From positions 372,001 through 436,000 of the forward strand of contig JACCLO010000015.1 in the NCBI GenBank assembly GCA_029448655.1: a stretch of 64,000 nucleotides of DNA, written 5' to 3'. Positions 9,720-21,932 of the stretch are shown here, one piece after another. The stretch comes from Wolfiporia cocos. Lineage: Eukaryota > Basidiomycota > Agaricomycetes > Polyporales > Phaeolaceae. Made by a program: the position numbers and the translations under genes. The notes beneath the pieces were generated by a model. The model searched no databases and had not been told where the DNA came from. It was given only the letters and a program-made list of their open reading frames with translations. Every line of letters starts with the position of its first letter. The stretch's first letter is position 1.

Positions 9720-12330
9720 TTGCACCGCGCAATCACGGCGGAATATAGCGCACTGAAATTCCATATAGAGCACAGCCGCGAAATAAGAATAGGTCAGCCA
9801 CAGAAGCATCCGGCAATCCTGTTTCGGCTGTGGCTGGGATCGTTGGTTATGCGCACGAATTCGTCATTGAGCAAGGTGGTAGTATCGCCAGTCGTCATTC
9901 CACGACCAGCGCAGCAACATCTCTGCACTCGCGCGAGTCATCAGCGCATGTATGCCATTCATTCCGGCTCTAGAAGACCGACACACCGCTCAACATGCGC
10001 AGGCCGCGTCCACGCGCAGAGCCGCGCACAGCATGCGCTTTGTGTCCTGCAAGCGCACACCGCGATGACGAGCGGCCCCTGGGAAACAGGGCTGACGTCC
10101 TGCGCCGCGTACGCGCGAGCGTGCGCCCTTGCCGCACCTGCCTTCCGCTCGCGCTTCGCCGCACGTGCAGGTCGAGGGCTCCGGCGCGCGGGCAAGCAGT
10201 ATCCACTGCTCTGCCTCTGCCGTTGTTGCTTCCTCCAGCGCATGCTGCAAGATCGAATAGAGAATTCGAGACTCCCTGACCGTATCCATCTCTGGGTTTG
10301 CATTACTAGCTCAGCAACAAGCCTACCGACACTACCTAGTCCCGGATCTGGCCTGTCGGTCATGATTGTGCTGACCACCGTAGCGTGCCAACCCTGTTGC
10401 ACCGAAGAAAGTAAATAGGCACATAGCCTATGGACTTTGCTTTTCACGTCTGCTAGTATCGACCGAGCAACAGATGCAGTAAAAACAGAGCTGGAAGAGG
10501 TGCCCAGGACGAGGAGCTCGTCCGCATAGAGGGAAAGTGCCAGCAAGTGTCGAAGTGTCCATACGTTTGTCTTTGCGGTATGTCGGCCATTCAAGATGTA
10601 CAAAGGCACACCATACGAGGTGCGTGCATGGCTGGGGAACCCGTCGCTTGAATATGGTCCGTGACCTGATGAAAGAAGCTGCTCATCACCAGACGAGCAC
10701 AGCAAAACGAGTGAATCAAGTACAGCAATGCTCGTGTCAGCTGAACATGATGGCAGTGTTTCGAGCATCGAAGCCAGCTCTTGTACTGTTGGGAAGACAT
10801 ATTTCAAGACATCACCTGTGTATGACTCAGTGAGCATCCAAACAATCTAGTCTGGGCTGAAATCAATCAAGTAGCTGCGTCTTAGCGTCTTAATGTGGCA
10901 CAAAAGCTAGGAAAGTTGCTCACGTAGCGATCGATTCACAATCCGCCAAGACCTCCCTAATCCTCCGGCTCACAACAGGCATTGCACGCGCTCGAATCTC
11001 TTCTGGTGCCCCGTGTTGCCACGTGGACTGTAGCGCTTGAGCTATGGTCAAACTAAAGTGCTCAACGGCTCTGCATAGAGGGAGGAGATGCGCGTATAGG
11101 AATACCTCAGGTATCAACTGTTCAGCGAAATTGTTTACAATTTCACTGCCTTGAGATCAGGCGGATCTCGGAATACCACGTTTGATGTAGCCTGTGAAGA
11201 TAGACAGGGGGTCGTAAAATACGCTCAGATCGACGGAGGCATCGTGCATCGTCATGTTCAGGCGATCCGCGATGAGGGTTGCGAGAGTGCCGAGGATGCT
11301 CTCGGCGCGTCCTTTATGCAGGAAATGATCTATGAACGCGTTAGGTGTAAGCAGGAAGCAGATTCAATCAATCAAGAGGCGCTTGAGCATACCTGGTTCG
11401 AGTAATAGTAGCTTCAATGTCTCTATGTTCTCCTTGCCCCCCACCTACAAGCGTGCTTTCCACGAATCCGTTGGCAATGCCGCTCAAATCGCTTTCATCA
11501 GTCTGTGGTTTGAGATACTCTGGCAGCTCATGTGCAGCGCTCATCAATGGCCGCAGATGCTCTAGGTGCTCTGAAACCGTGTCGAGCACGCGCCACCACA
11601 ATGTGTTGCAGGATGCTTCATTGCCGAAGTTGTACTTGAGATAAGTAACCAGAAGATCGGACGAGAGAGCAAGGAGGCGGGATGTGTTTGACAGTAAGCC
11701 AGAGTCGAGGCGCTGATTCGCGGCGTGCTATCGCTTCGTTGGCTACCTCGTGAAAGGCAGGACCCCGCGGGAAGCGGGAGCTGGTGGACATCTCCCTCCA
11801 TGCCTTGGGAGCCTCCTGAATGTTCCTGCCCTGTTGCACCCACATCAAAGTGCTGGTGGAGGGTCTTCACCACGTCGATGAGGAAGCCCACCTCCATCCT
11901 CACAGGTGCCTGCGCAGGCGTTGCCGACACAGCGCGGACGCCCGCGGCGAGAAGTGACCACGCAATGTCAAACATCACCAGCAGCGGCATGGATCCCGAT
12001 CGGCAGCATATTCACGCGACCATGCATGGGCCAAGTAACGTGCAATGTGGGCTTTACTGAGCGGGTATGCTTCTATCGGATGAAGTGGAACACGTATGTG
12101 CATTGGCCCGCCACACGCGCCCGCCTACAGCTGCGCAGGCCAGTCGCCCTCGCTTTCCTCCTCGTCCTCTGCCTCCGGGCTCACGCCGCCTTCCGCCCTT
12201 GGACTCGGCGAGCGCCGCGCCTCCTCCTCCGCCATGCATGCAAGAGGAGGAAGGACCAGAGTTGCGTGAGAGTAGCGCGGTCGAGGGACTTGAGGTTGCA
12301 TAACCTCTAGGCTCATAAATCACCCTGAGC
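9720..12330 (-). pseudogene. Decayed multi-exon host gene, unidentified (minus strand)
   Basis: A GC-rich block with a chain of protein-like minus-strand segments. From the 5' side: 12,125-12,316 (acidic, EDEEESEGDW), 11,850-11,990 (MEVGFLIDVVKTLHQHFDV), 11,370-11,725 (LLVTYLKYNFGNEASCNTL, VLDTVSEHLEHLRPLMSAA), about 11,160-11,340 (SILGTLATLIADRLNMTMH, FYDPLSIFTGYIKRG), 10,920-11,130 (VFLYAHLLPLCRAVEHFSL) and 10,290-10,837 (LAVLDS-type helices, LLALSLYADELLVLG). A GTATGC donor near 11,390 and a GTGAGC donor near 10,925 suggest introns, but the frames do not join cleanly, so either frameshifts or very short introns are present. The helical, hydrophobic-rich composition recalls HEAT-repeat proteins; I do not recognise the family. 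Its 5' end faces the plus-strand gene now at 30.5 kb. Confidence 0.45.
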
Positions 12331-12428
12331 ATAGCAAGACAGTACTAGTCGTTCCTATACGCTGAGCCTATGAACGAGGACGCCAGAGCGAAGTCCCCTT
12401 GAACCTGCCGGCGGCATCTCGACGCTCT

Positions 12429-12443
12429 GACGCGCACACGTGA
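12429..12443. repeat. LINE target-site duplication, 5' copy
   Basis: GACGCGCACACGTGA here pairs with GACGCACACACGTGA at 30,442-30,456 (14 of 15 identical) directly after the LINE A-tail. Confidence 0.8.
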
Positions 12444-12444
12444 C

Positions 12445-14052
12445 ATGGACCTTTTGCAAAAACCACCACCACCCCCAGCGGTCGAGCCACAGCTCCCGCC
12501 CCGCCAGCCCGCCAATGTCGACGCCGACGCCGACATGGGCGATATTGGCGAACAAGCCCCCAGACCTCCCGCTGACAAGTATGAAGCCGCCATGCGCATA
12601 GCGTTGGACGCCCTCCACTCAGCCGTCTCTGACTTCCGCTTCCAATTGGCCGACCCCGAAAAAGAACGGCACTACTCGGTCCTGGATCACTGGGGCGAGG
12701 CAGCATGCTGTTTCATTGAAGCCATCCATGTGGGATTGGCCGTGCTTAAAGACGTCGGTTTGGACCCTTCAGACGCCGGAGAAGCGGTACGTCGTGAACT
12801 CCAAAGTGCCTCTGCTAACTACCCCCCACTGGGGGACGCCCTGGACTATGGCCCGCCAGACACGGAAGTCTGCCCCCCTGAGAGGCCTGCCCGACAGGAC
12901 GACACCACCTCTGCTGTACTCTCAGCCCTCCAGCCCCTCCTCCGGACCATGGACCGACATTTCGCCAGCATCGAAGCGTGCTTACACGCTCCTGATGCCC
13001 GCCCACCTGGGGACGCTAGCGCCCATCAACGTCCCGCCTCCCAATGCCAGCCAACCTCCAATGACCCACACCCACTGAATGGCACTCGCTCGTACGCTAC
13101 AGCAGCATCCACTGGGCCCCCAGGCCTGACCCCGACGAAGGGGCCCCCTGGGAAGGCCCCTGCCCAGGCACATCAGAAACTGAGAGGGCCCGCGAAGCCC
13201 TTGCACTGGATCATGCGGTTTGGCAACAGCCCACCACCGGAACTATGGGATCGTGATCCACTGCTGATGGCCCGAGCCCTATGCACATGTTTGGCAGCAA
13301 TCCCCACAGCAGCCGCGCTGACCATCTTGGCTGTTGAGCGGACTATATCCGGTAATCTCATACTCTCATTCACACCGACATCACCACGCAAAGATGTGGA
13401 GATGCATATCCCGACCATTCGAGCCACCCTAGGCCTCAGCCCTGACATTATGATCTCGCCAGATGTGCCATGGTCAAAGCTTACGCTGGGGTTCATACCC
13501 ACAAAACCGTCCCCGACCGACCCTGTCTTCTCTGAGGAGGCCCTCCTTGAATCGCTCAGACTAAACCCTGTCTTTGCTAAGCTCCCCCTCACCTATGGCC
13601 CGCGCTGGGTGCGGCGCGTGGAGGACATGGGTGACCAAATTCGCAGCACAGTCTCTGTCGGCTTCAAGGACCCAGATGGCTCTGTGGCCAAAAACATATT
13701 GAAAACTGATATTTTCCTTATGGGAGCCAGAACTAGAGTACGAAAATGGGAAGAAAAACCTCACCTCCAGCAATGTACCAGGTGCTGGGAGTTGGGCCAT
13801 CATGCCCGCTCATGCACCCACCCCCTGCGCTGTCGTCTCTGTGCCGGTAAGCACGCAGCGATGGTGCACCGCGCGAAGTGTGTGGGATGTGTGGCTGACA
13901 ACTGCCCACAACATGAGCCCTGCCTGCACCTCTGCTGTGCCAATTGCCAGCAAGCACATGCAGCTGATGACCTGACTTGCCCATCTAGGAGAGCCTACCG
14001 GGCACCCCCTGTTCCGCTTGCTAACACCGCCGTAGATGAATCCATGGACTAA
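12445..14052 (+). CDS. LINE ORF1 (Gag-like, CCHC zinc knuckles)
   Basis: Intact 535-residue ORF1 of the LINE, the RNA-binding partner of ORF2 in the retrotransposition RNP. The N-terminal third is proline-rich and helical; a central folded region spans about residues 250-420. Cysteine-histidine motifs follow from about residue 435 (CTRCWELGHHARSC, then CRLCAGKH, CVGC...CPQHEPC and CCANCQQAHAADDLTC). The start is the first ATG, one base after the target-site duplication. The stop overlaps the ORF2 ATG in TAATG, which suggests termination-reinitiation. This is the only long ORF in the LINE without a stop. Confidence 0.88.
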   Translation: MDLLQKPPPPPAVEPQLPPRQPANVDADADMGDIGEQAPRPPADKYEAAMRIALDALHSAVSDFRFQLADPEKERHYSVLDHWGEAACCFIEAIHVGLAVLKDVGLDPSDAGEAVRRELQSASANYPPLGDALDYGPPDTEVCPPERPARQDDTTSAVLSALQPLLRTMDRHFASIEACLHAPDARPPGDASAHQRPASQCQPTSNDPHPLNGTRSYATAASTGPPGLTPTKGPPGKAPAQAHQKLRGPAKPLHWIMRFGNSPPPELWDRDPLLMARALCTCLAAIPTAAALTILAVERTISGNLILSFTPTSPRKDVEMHIPTIRATLGLSPDIMISPDVPWSKLTLGFIPTKPSPTDPVFSEEALLESLRLNPVFAKLPLTYGPRWVRRVEDMGDQIRSTVSVGFKDPDGSVAKNILKTDIFLMGARTRVRKWEEKPHLQQCTRCWELGHHARSCTHPLRCRLCAGKHAAMVHRAKCVGCVADNCPQHEPCLHLCCANCQQAHAADDLTCPSRRAYRAPPVPLANTAVDESMD

Positions 14053-16990
14053 TGCCTGGACACCATTTCTGCTTCCTACAACTGAACATTGCGCGGTCCA
14101 ACCGGCGCATGCACATGATACTAAACGATGCTACTGACTATGACTTCATTCTCTTCCAGGAACCCTGGTGGGACTCCATCAGGACCACCCGGTCAGACAC
14201 TGACCCGTCAGGGATCCCTGTGCTGGGCACAGTGGCCAACCCCACATGGGATGTCTTTCTCCCCACACCGTGCCCAGGGTGTGGCCGCCCCCGGGTGGTG
14301 ACCTATGTCCGTTGCTGGGAGCCCCCATTTGATGCCATCCCACGCCCAGACCTCATAGACCATGACGATGCCGTGTCCCTGGAGGTCATGTATGGTACAT
14401 CCCACTTCCTTATTGTAAACCTGTATAATTCAGGTGTGGGACGTGAGAACTCAGCCCTTGTGGCCCTTCTTGACACCCTTCTTCCGGCATTCACGCCTAG
14501 CGTAGTTGCGGGAGACTTCAACCTCCACCATCCTGCCTGGACCCCACCTGGGGGGGTCCTGCCCCGCCTCACGGTGGACGGGGATGCCTTGCTGGAATGG
14601 GCCACTGCCAATGACCTCTTTCTTGCTAACGACCTAGATACCCCAACCCGCTATGGCCACAATGGCCAACGGGATTCCATCATTGACCTCACCTGGTTTA
14701 ATGGTGCAGGGATTGGATGTTTCGACAACTGGTCCCTGAAGGAGGACCCTGCTTGGGACTCGGACCATGCGGCCATTGCCTGGTCATGGACCAACCCGGA
14801 TGAGGGAGCGGACGATCCACCCCCCACAGCGACAGGCTATCGGATTGACCCTGCATGCAAACGTGCTTGGATGGAAGCTTTTGAGACCCAACTCATGCTA
14901 GCACCACCCCCAGCTCACTACACCACAATTGTGGACGTTGACCAGGGCAGCGATCGCCTGCTGACTGCCTTCACAACCGCTACCTCCTTGTCAATGCCCA
15001 AACGAAAACACAACCCCCTCCGGCATGCCCGTTGGTGGAACGCAGACTGTGACATTGCTATGACAGCAATCCAAAATGCTGGCCCCCGTGACCATGCTCG
15101 TCTACATGCCTGTTTTCATGCCACGATTCGTCATGCCAAATGAGACTGGGCTATGAGTACTCTGCAGGAGATTCAGTCATCAGACCCGTGGTCCCTGGCC
15201 AAGTGGGCATCAGGTACTCGGCGTAGCCGATTGGGGCCTATCCAAGGCCCAGACGGGCTGCTGACTGACAACAAGGACAAGGCTCGAGTGTTTGCTGACA
15301 CCTTCTTCCCCCAGGTTGCCCCACCTGTAGACCTGCACCTTCCAGATGACCTGGAGCCCCTCCCACCATGCCCGTACCACCCTGTCACTGCACCAGAGGT
15401 TGCATCGGCCCTGGCAGATGTCTCAAACACTACTGCCCCAGGTATCTCAGGCACCACCTGGCGACTTGTGAAGTGGGCAGCACGATCCCCAGTGGCCCCA
15501 CACCTGGTACGTTTCCTCGATGCCTCCCTATGGCTCAGCCACCTGCCCCACAACCTCAAGACAGCAGTGGTAGTGGTGCTCCCCAAACCCAAAAAGGCGG
15601 ACTACACGGCCGCCAAATCGTACCGCCCCATTGCACTGATGGAGTGCCTCAGCAAGCTTCTGGAGAAGATAGTGGCCTGTCGCCTGATGTATGACATTGG
15701 CAGGTATAACCTCATCCCCACCAATCAATTTGGAGGTTGGGATAAGTCCTCTGTCATTGATGCAGGGCTTGCACTTGTCCATGATGTGCAGAGTGCCTGG
15801 AAAGGGGGTAAGGGCCATGTCGCATCCTTGCTAACACTTGATATCTCAGGGTATTTCAACAATGTCAACCATGCTCGTTTGTTACACACCATGCACCTCC
15901 TAGGTTTCAATATCGAGGTGGTTAACTGGGTTTCCTCATTCCTTGCAGACCGCACAGTCTGCATCCGCACTGATGATGTCATCAGCAAACCCCACCCGGT
16001 GGCAGGGGTGGGTATCCCACAGGGCTCACCTGTATCTCCAATCCTGTCTACAATCTACTCGCTGCCAGTGCTAACTGTTCTTGACCAAGGGCCCTCCTCT
16101 CCAGTGTGCCTCAAGGCCTATGTTGATGACATGGGCCTTGTAGCTGCAGGTCCCAGCCTCGATGTCACCACCAAGCACTTGCACCGTGCTGTCCCTGTTG
16201 TTGTGAACAAACTAGCCCGCATCGGGCTCTCTGTTGACCTCATCAAGTCCGACCTCCTTCACTTCACACAACAACGAGATGACCCCAACTACCACCCACA
16301 TGTCACCATCACTCTCCCGAACCTTCCCCCCCACATAGTAGTCCTGTCCCCCATAATAAGGTGGCTGGGCTTCTGGTTAGACTCCCACCTCACTTTCCAC
16401 CACCATGTCTCAGTCATGGCGAGCAGGGCCCTCTCCACTGTCTCAGCCCTGCGCATATTGGCCAACACTGTCCGAGGCCTCTCACTTGCCCCTGCATGCC
16501 TCCTCTACACCTCCACAGTCCTGCCGATACTCACCTTCGGTGCTCCACTCTACTACACCGGGCGCCGCCAAAAATCACTCATCTGCCCACTCGAACGTGC
16601 CCAGGCTGCCAGTCTCTGGTGGCTCCTGGGAGCTTTCCAAACCTCACCCATCCCCGAACTCCACCACATCACCGCCATCCTTCCCATTCCCCTCCTCCTT
16701 CAACGCCTCTCCACAAACGCCGCCATCCACATCCACACACTCCCCCAGGAGGCTCAGATCCGATCACGCCTACCACCCCCTTGGCCCCTCCCACGACACC
16801 AGAGGGCCCCCTATCCGTTAGCAGATACCATGATCACACGTAGTAAACACCCCCTTACGATAGTACACCACCTAGCATCCCTTGTTCCCGTAGACGCCGA
16901 GACTACTGATCCCTACCATACAGTGCCCTGGCAAAGACAACACGGCTGGGGAGAACGGTTGCAAATGAACATTCCGGACAGCCGCTTAAC

Positions 16991-17471
16991 TGTCACAGAT
17001 TTTGGCGCGCCGCGCCGGGTCTCGTGACATGGGTTTTTCCTGCCCTCTGGGGGAGTCGAACTAACGACCTCTGCGTTAGCAGTCACGTGACTAGTAGATA
17101 GATAACGTTGTACGCTAGGTACCGGGCCGGTCGGCCCTGAGGACCGTTCCATATGACGTAGTTGTAGATGACGCCTTATGGCGTGACGATTGCGACGTCG
17201 TGCACGGCCCCCTTTAGGGTGGGCTGCGACTCACTAGTTACGCCGTCTCTACATGTATATATACTACGCCAGTCTGAGGACCTACTCCTCAGACTTTGTC
17301 TTCTCGGCAACTGGGCGATAGCCCTCTTACTTGATCACTCCCTGGTGTGCTGCCTGCCTCGCCACATGAGATAACGCCTCTCGTGTTGGTCGCCTTATCT
17401 CTTGGACTCGCGGCCTTGAGCGTTCGGCTTAGGGGTCAGGATATTGAGGTATGCCAGTCAAGTTTGTGTCA
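16991..17471 (+). mobile_element. Solo LTR in LINE ORF2
   Basis: 481 bp, begins TGTCACAGA, ends TTTGTGTCA, flanked by exact TTAAC (16,986-16,990; 17,472-17,476). It holds GTATATATAC near 17,264, a hairpin GTCTGAGG...CCTCAGAC just after, then TTCTCGG. Reading across it, RLT is followed in frame by KEQRKAYVDEL. Confidence 0.9.
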
Positions 17472-17819
17472 TTAACCAAGGAGCAGCGCAAGGCTTATGT
17501 TGACGAACTACAGGCTACCTGTGCCTGGCACCGGACGGATCCCTCCACCCTCTTCTTCTTCACGGACGGCTCCCAACGCCGCGGTGAGCGGCCACACCGC
17601 TGGACAGGAGCGGGGTATGTCGCGTACGTTGAGGGCGCGGAAGTTTGCACCAGTAGTGTTGCCGAAGTTCGGTTCAGTTCAGGTTCAGGGGGGTCTGGGG
17701 CTGAACCTAGAACTGAACCAACTGCAGGGAGCCTGAACCTGAACCTGAACCTGGACTGAACCTGCTGAACCGGTTCAGCAGGTTCGGTTCATGGTTCAAA
17801 CTAGGTTCAAACCACTAAA

Positions 17820-19151
17820 TGACTTGCTTTTCTAGCATGTAAAAATAATATTTAGGACACCAACTCTGGGTACCTTTCTATGTATACCAATTGCCTTCTA
17901 CTGTCTACCTCATTTCTAGCACTATTGAGACCACTGGAGTAATAAATGTGCTGCAATATAAATGTGTCATAGAACCATGTAAGAACACCGAGACGTGACC
18001 AAACACGCATCAAAATGACGCAGAATGCACCATGGAAAGCCAGCTGGTAGGCAGAATGCCCATCCGAGGCAGTCCAGCCACTGCTCTACTGATCGTGATT
18101 GACCTCGATCGTGCTCACACAGTGAACCTTCACTGGCTTACGCACAATCTGAAACATCACAAAAGCCCTGCGGACACTCTCTGGCTGCTCATCTAGTCAA
18201 AGACAGGTACTATCTGACATTTCTCTAGGCTCTCTAGCATAGACAGGGCTGTCCCAACCTCTACTGCTTTCCTATAGCTTTTTCTATGTCTTCTCTCTCT
18301 AACCTCTGCACACCACCGATCTACGGTATATCGGTCTCGTAAAATAATTTTCTTGTATTACAGGACAATCCTCTCTGCTTCAGGGTTCGTCTCTGACTTG
18401 TCTAGCTTGTAGGGTGCATACTCAAATTTTAGGGCACTCAAAATGTTGTAGAAAACCTTATGGCTCTCTATGTATTTAGGCGACGTGCAGATACGAGAAA
18501 ATACATTGATTACTGCCAAGACGAAGTTAGACAAAGAGCTGTGCTCGAGGTGTTCGCTCAGGACTTAGGAAATCAGTTACCAATGTTTTAATTAGATTTC
18601 TATCATTCCTGATCCATTCAACATGCCGCCGCCATTTGGATCGCTACAAGCTGCGTGTCTACTAGGTATATTGCTCGCCATCAACCCCTCAAACACCTCA
18701 CCTATCCTGACCTGCCCGGGAAACCTGAGAGAAATAGTTTTCTGACAACACCAAACTTCAAGTTCTGCAGTGCCTCTATTTGGTGTCTATTGGGCTGCTA
18801 CATTCCAAAGTGGCTCTTAGTCTTCTTTACAGTGGTAAAACATAACTTTGATGCACAATAATCACTCAAGGCAGCAAATTTGAGCAGTTCAGTAATCAGA
18901 ATCCATGAGCAGAATGAGTGTGAATTAGCCTGAGGCAAAGTTCAATAACAAACCTTATTAGACAGCTCTGTATATAACCTAGGTTCATGGATATGAAGTG
19001 AAACATTGTGAACTACATTTTTTTACTTCATCTGACAGCAGTGAATGTAGCCCAGTGCCAAAGAAAGCACAGTACCTCCAGCATGGGGTTGAGCTCTCAC
19101 CATATTGGGAGACTGGAGTATATGAGTGCTGATGCTTGCCATGGTGAAGCC
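17820..19151. other. hAT-1 body, no clear transposase
   Basis: A minus-strand segment near 18,290-18,480 reads KFEYAPYKLDKSETNPEAER in one frame and looks like coding relic, but I find no DDE-type or dimerisation motif. Frames are short on both strands. Confidence 0.4.
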
Positions 19152-19156
19152 AGTTA

Positions 19157-19735
19157 TGTTACGATTTTACCCAGGTACATTCAGATAATCATCTTGACGC
19201 CTCACTGTGAATGAGGACTTAGCGTTCAACCGCTATGTCGCGCGCCCTTATTTCTAGGGACCTCTGTCCAACCAGGGACCCTGTTTCATGTATAACAGCC
19301 CTATGCCCAGTCGCCGTGTTCGTATCATGTTCTAGCTGATATCCTGTGTCTAACCACAGGAGTTCTATGTTTCATCCCTTGTTGCGCTCAACCGCAACGC
19401 TTCTCATTTATTACTTACATCGTTAGCTCAACGGACTTAATAGTAGCAGTACCACGGACACTATGACCCCGATTTATGGAGCGTAGTATATAACCTGATG
19501 TATATACCGGTCGAGTTCCTCAGCTCGACCTTGTTGAATTACAAGGATCTTATACTTGTTCTCAAAGGCTTACAGCCTGCAGCTTGTATATCGACGCTCC
19601 AAGCCTGACGAGTAGTGCACTACTCAATATGCTGAGTAACTCAACTTAGTTGCTTGGCGTCGAAGGGATATTCCAATCCCTTGAAATAAACTTGACTTAG
19701 TTATTTCGCGACTAACGGATATTCAATCCGTAACA
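19157..19735 (+). repeat. 5' LTR of the gypsy element
   Basis: 579 bp, TG...CA ends. TATA-like GTATATAACC near 19,486 is followed by the hairpin GGTCGAG...CTCGACC and GTTCTC. Related solo LTRs lie at 58,727-59,267 (minus) and 60,215-60,806 (plus). Confidence 0.93.
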
Positions 19736-19779
19736 GAAGGTCGAGCTCTAACAAAGCTCACTCACCGAAGTGCAAGCCT

Positions 19780-21450
19780 ATGCAACGATTCGACCCGGAT
19801 CTCCCGACCAGGTTGATCGAGAAACTCCCCGAAGCATACCGACGTATACTCTACGAAGAGAAGTACGAGTGGAGAGATCCCCCAGCAGGATTCTTCACGA
19901 AAGGAGGATATCTCACCATCCCATCCCCAGACAGGCTTTCGCCCACTTGGGTACAGGTTCTCCCATCCTCGAACGACCCTTGGGAACAGACGTGCATCGC
20001 ATTCGAGCGATTCGGAACAATCGCTGATATTATGACACCATTGTTGACCATCCACCGAGCTGATGGACAACAACAGGGAGGACAGACGACGAACACCGCC
20101 TCCACTGGAGGAACCTTGGGTGTGGCAGGTACAGCCATGGGCAGCAGTGCTATTCCAGGAAGCGGAAGCACAAGCCAGAGCGCAGGGGGAATGGCCAATA
20201 ACCCTCTGCCAATTAATAATCCACTCACTAGCAATCCTCTCAGAGCAAACCCCTCCGGAGCAGGAATTCTTGGAGGAGGAGGCCTTCCTGGAGGGGGAGG
20301 TCCCCCAAGTGGTGCAGGGGGCAGAGGTCCCCCGGGCAGCGGAGGCAATCCAGCAGGCAGCACAGGAGGCAATCCAGCAGGACCTCTGGGAGGCCCACCA
20401 GTTGGAGGAGGCCCACCAGGAGGCCCGCCAGGCGGAGGAGGCCCACCAGGAGGAGGAGCCCCCGGAGGATGGGGAGCTCAGGCCTTTCAGCCAGCCAGAG
20501 GAAACCACATAAAGCTCGCCACCCCCGAACCATTCAAGGGGGAACGGAAGAAGCTGCAGAGCTTCAAGAATGACTGCAACACCTGGTTCACCATGTTCGC
20601 AGCAGACTACCAATCAGACAATCAGAAGATCCTCTTCATCATGTCCTACATCAAGGGAAGCGACCGGGTGAATCAATGGAAAGAAAACTACTACGCCAAA
20701 TACACCGACCCAATCACCTGGGCATTCGCACTACCCCCGCTAGCACAGTTCAGTGCCGAATTTGATGCGGCCTTCGAACCGATCGAAGAAAAGCAGAAGA
20801 CCAATAATGACCTCTTCGATCTGAAACAGGACAAGAAGAGCATCGACAATTTCAATATTGAATTTGATAACCTTGTAGGAAAAACAGGGTTAGACTGCAC
20901 GCACTGTGACCCCCTCTTCATCACAGCTTACAAGAGGGCGATTCGACCCGCGCTCGTAACTCATATCATAAATATCGTTCCCCCCGTCGTCACCCTCACT
21001 GAATGGATGAAGCAAGCATCCATTAACAAGAACAACTATAACACCTTCATCAAGGGATGAGGGAACAACAAGAAGAAGCCGCAGTGGCGTGCTAAAGCAC
21101 CGACCGGAGGACCACCGGCTAAAGATCCGAATGCCATGGATGTCGATCGAATGTCCACAGAAGAACGTCGCAGACTTCAGACCGAAGGGCGCTGCTTCAA
21201 TTGCAAAGAGAAGGGACACCTCTCCAGCAGCTGCCCCAAGCAGAAGAAGAAGTTCCCCCCGAAGGGCAAACAAACCCGGAAAGCCGAAGAAGAAACCCTC
21301 GCGGTCCCGATCGAAGAAGCTGAAGAAAACACTGACGAAGACAGCGATGAAGGCACAGCCATAGAGGAAGCAGTTAATGTGATCCGAGTTCTCAAAGCTA
21401 AGAACCCTGCATTCCTCGCCCAGATTCTTGATGAGCAGGATTTCGACTAG
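19780..21450 (+). pseudogene. Gypsy Gag polyprotein (one in-frame TGA)
   Basis: Frame open from 19,780 with one TGA at 21,058-21,060; the same frame goes on to a TAG at 21,448-21,450. An N-terminal domain is followed by a glycine-proline low-complexity linker (about residues 160-230, GGPP repeats), then a retrotransposon capsid fold (ITWAFALPPLAQFSAEFDAA, FDLKQDKKSIDNFNIEFDNL, YKRAIRPAL) and, after the TGA, a zinc knuckle CFNCKEKGHLSSSC (CX2CX4HX4C). The capsid binds the genomic RNA and forms the particle. The TGA separates capsid from knuckle and is best read as a CGA arginine lost by C-to-T change. The pol frame is -1 relative to gag. Confidence 0.85.
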
Positions 21451-21539
21451 GGAGGAAGAACACGGTCTTACCTCCCAAATGCGCAGCCCATGTAATTACT
21501 TCGTATGAACGCGACAGGTCGCTATTCATCCCTATAACC

Positions 21540-21896
21540 TTGGAGCTGCAGAAACCCATGACAGTGAATGCCCCCATCGACTTAGGAGCCATGTCCTCCC
21601 TCATCCACCCGAAAATCGTCATTCGGCACAGAATTCTGACTTCACCAATCAAGAATCCCATCACTATCAGGAACATTGACGGAACCGTAAACAAAGATGG
21701 GCAGATAGATCGAGAAGTCACCCTCACTATTAAATATGGAGAAAAGAAGCGCAAGGTACGCTTCCTCGTCGGAAACATCGGGAAAGAAGATATGATCCTG
21801 GGATACAACTGGCTAAAGAAAGAAGGACCAAAGATCGACTGGGTCAAAGGGAAAGTCGACGTCTCCCCCACTAAGCCCGTCGAGAAAGAAACTTGA
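21540..21896 (+). CDS. Gypsy aspartic protease segment
   Basis: The frame is already open from before the gag stop (back past 21,450), as expected for -1 frameshifted pol; 21,540 is only the first start-like codon. The active-site-like motif is APIDLGAMSS, where most families have D-T/S-G-A. Downstream are DGQIDREVTLTIKYGEKKRK and a hydrophobic flap region ending MILGYNWLKKEGPKIDW. TGA at 21,894-21,896 interrupts the same frame, which resumes in the dUTPase segment. Leucine in place of the usual Thr/Ser after the catalytic Asp may lower activity. Confidence 0.75.
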   Translation: MELQKPMTVNAPIDLGAMSSLIHPKIVIRHRILTSPIKNPITIRNIDGTVNKDGQIDREVTLTIKYGEKKRKVRFLVGNIGKEDMILGYNWLKKEGPKIDWVKGKVDVSPTKPVEKET

Positions 21897-21932
21897 AGCG
21901 CAGATATCACCATTCAACTCGACACAGTCAAA

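Noticed and set aside
9970..10290. Arginine-rich overlapping frames on both strands
   Set aside because: High GC makes stops rare; no motif and no consistent splicing in these frames.
17045..17100. tRNA-like T-arm (AGTCGAACTAACGACC) in the solo LTR at 16,991
   Set aside because: Only the 3' half resembles a tRNA; no A box or closed acceptor stem is seen. It may relate to a primer tRNA but I cannot support a gene.
20240..20533. Long leucine-rich and glycine-rich frames on both strands
   Set aside because: They are shadows of the GGPP-rich linker of Gag.
21058..21060. Programmed TGA readthrough between capsid and nucleocapsid
   Set aside because: Other TGA codons of the same kind break LINE, Helitron and Brr2 frames at arginine sites, so CpG decay explains it better; intact copies of the family would decide.
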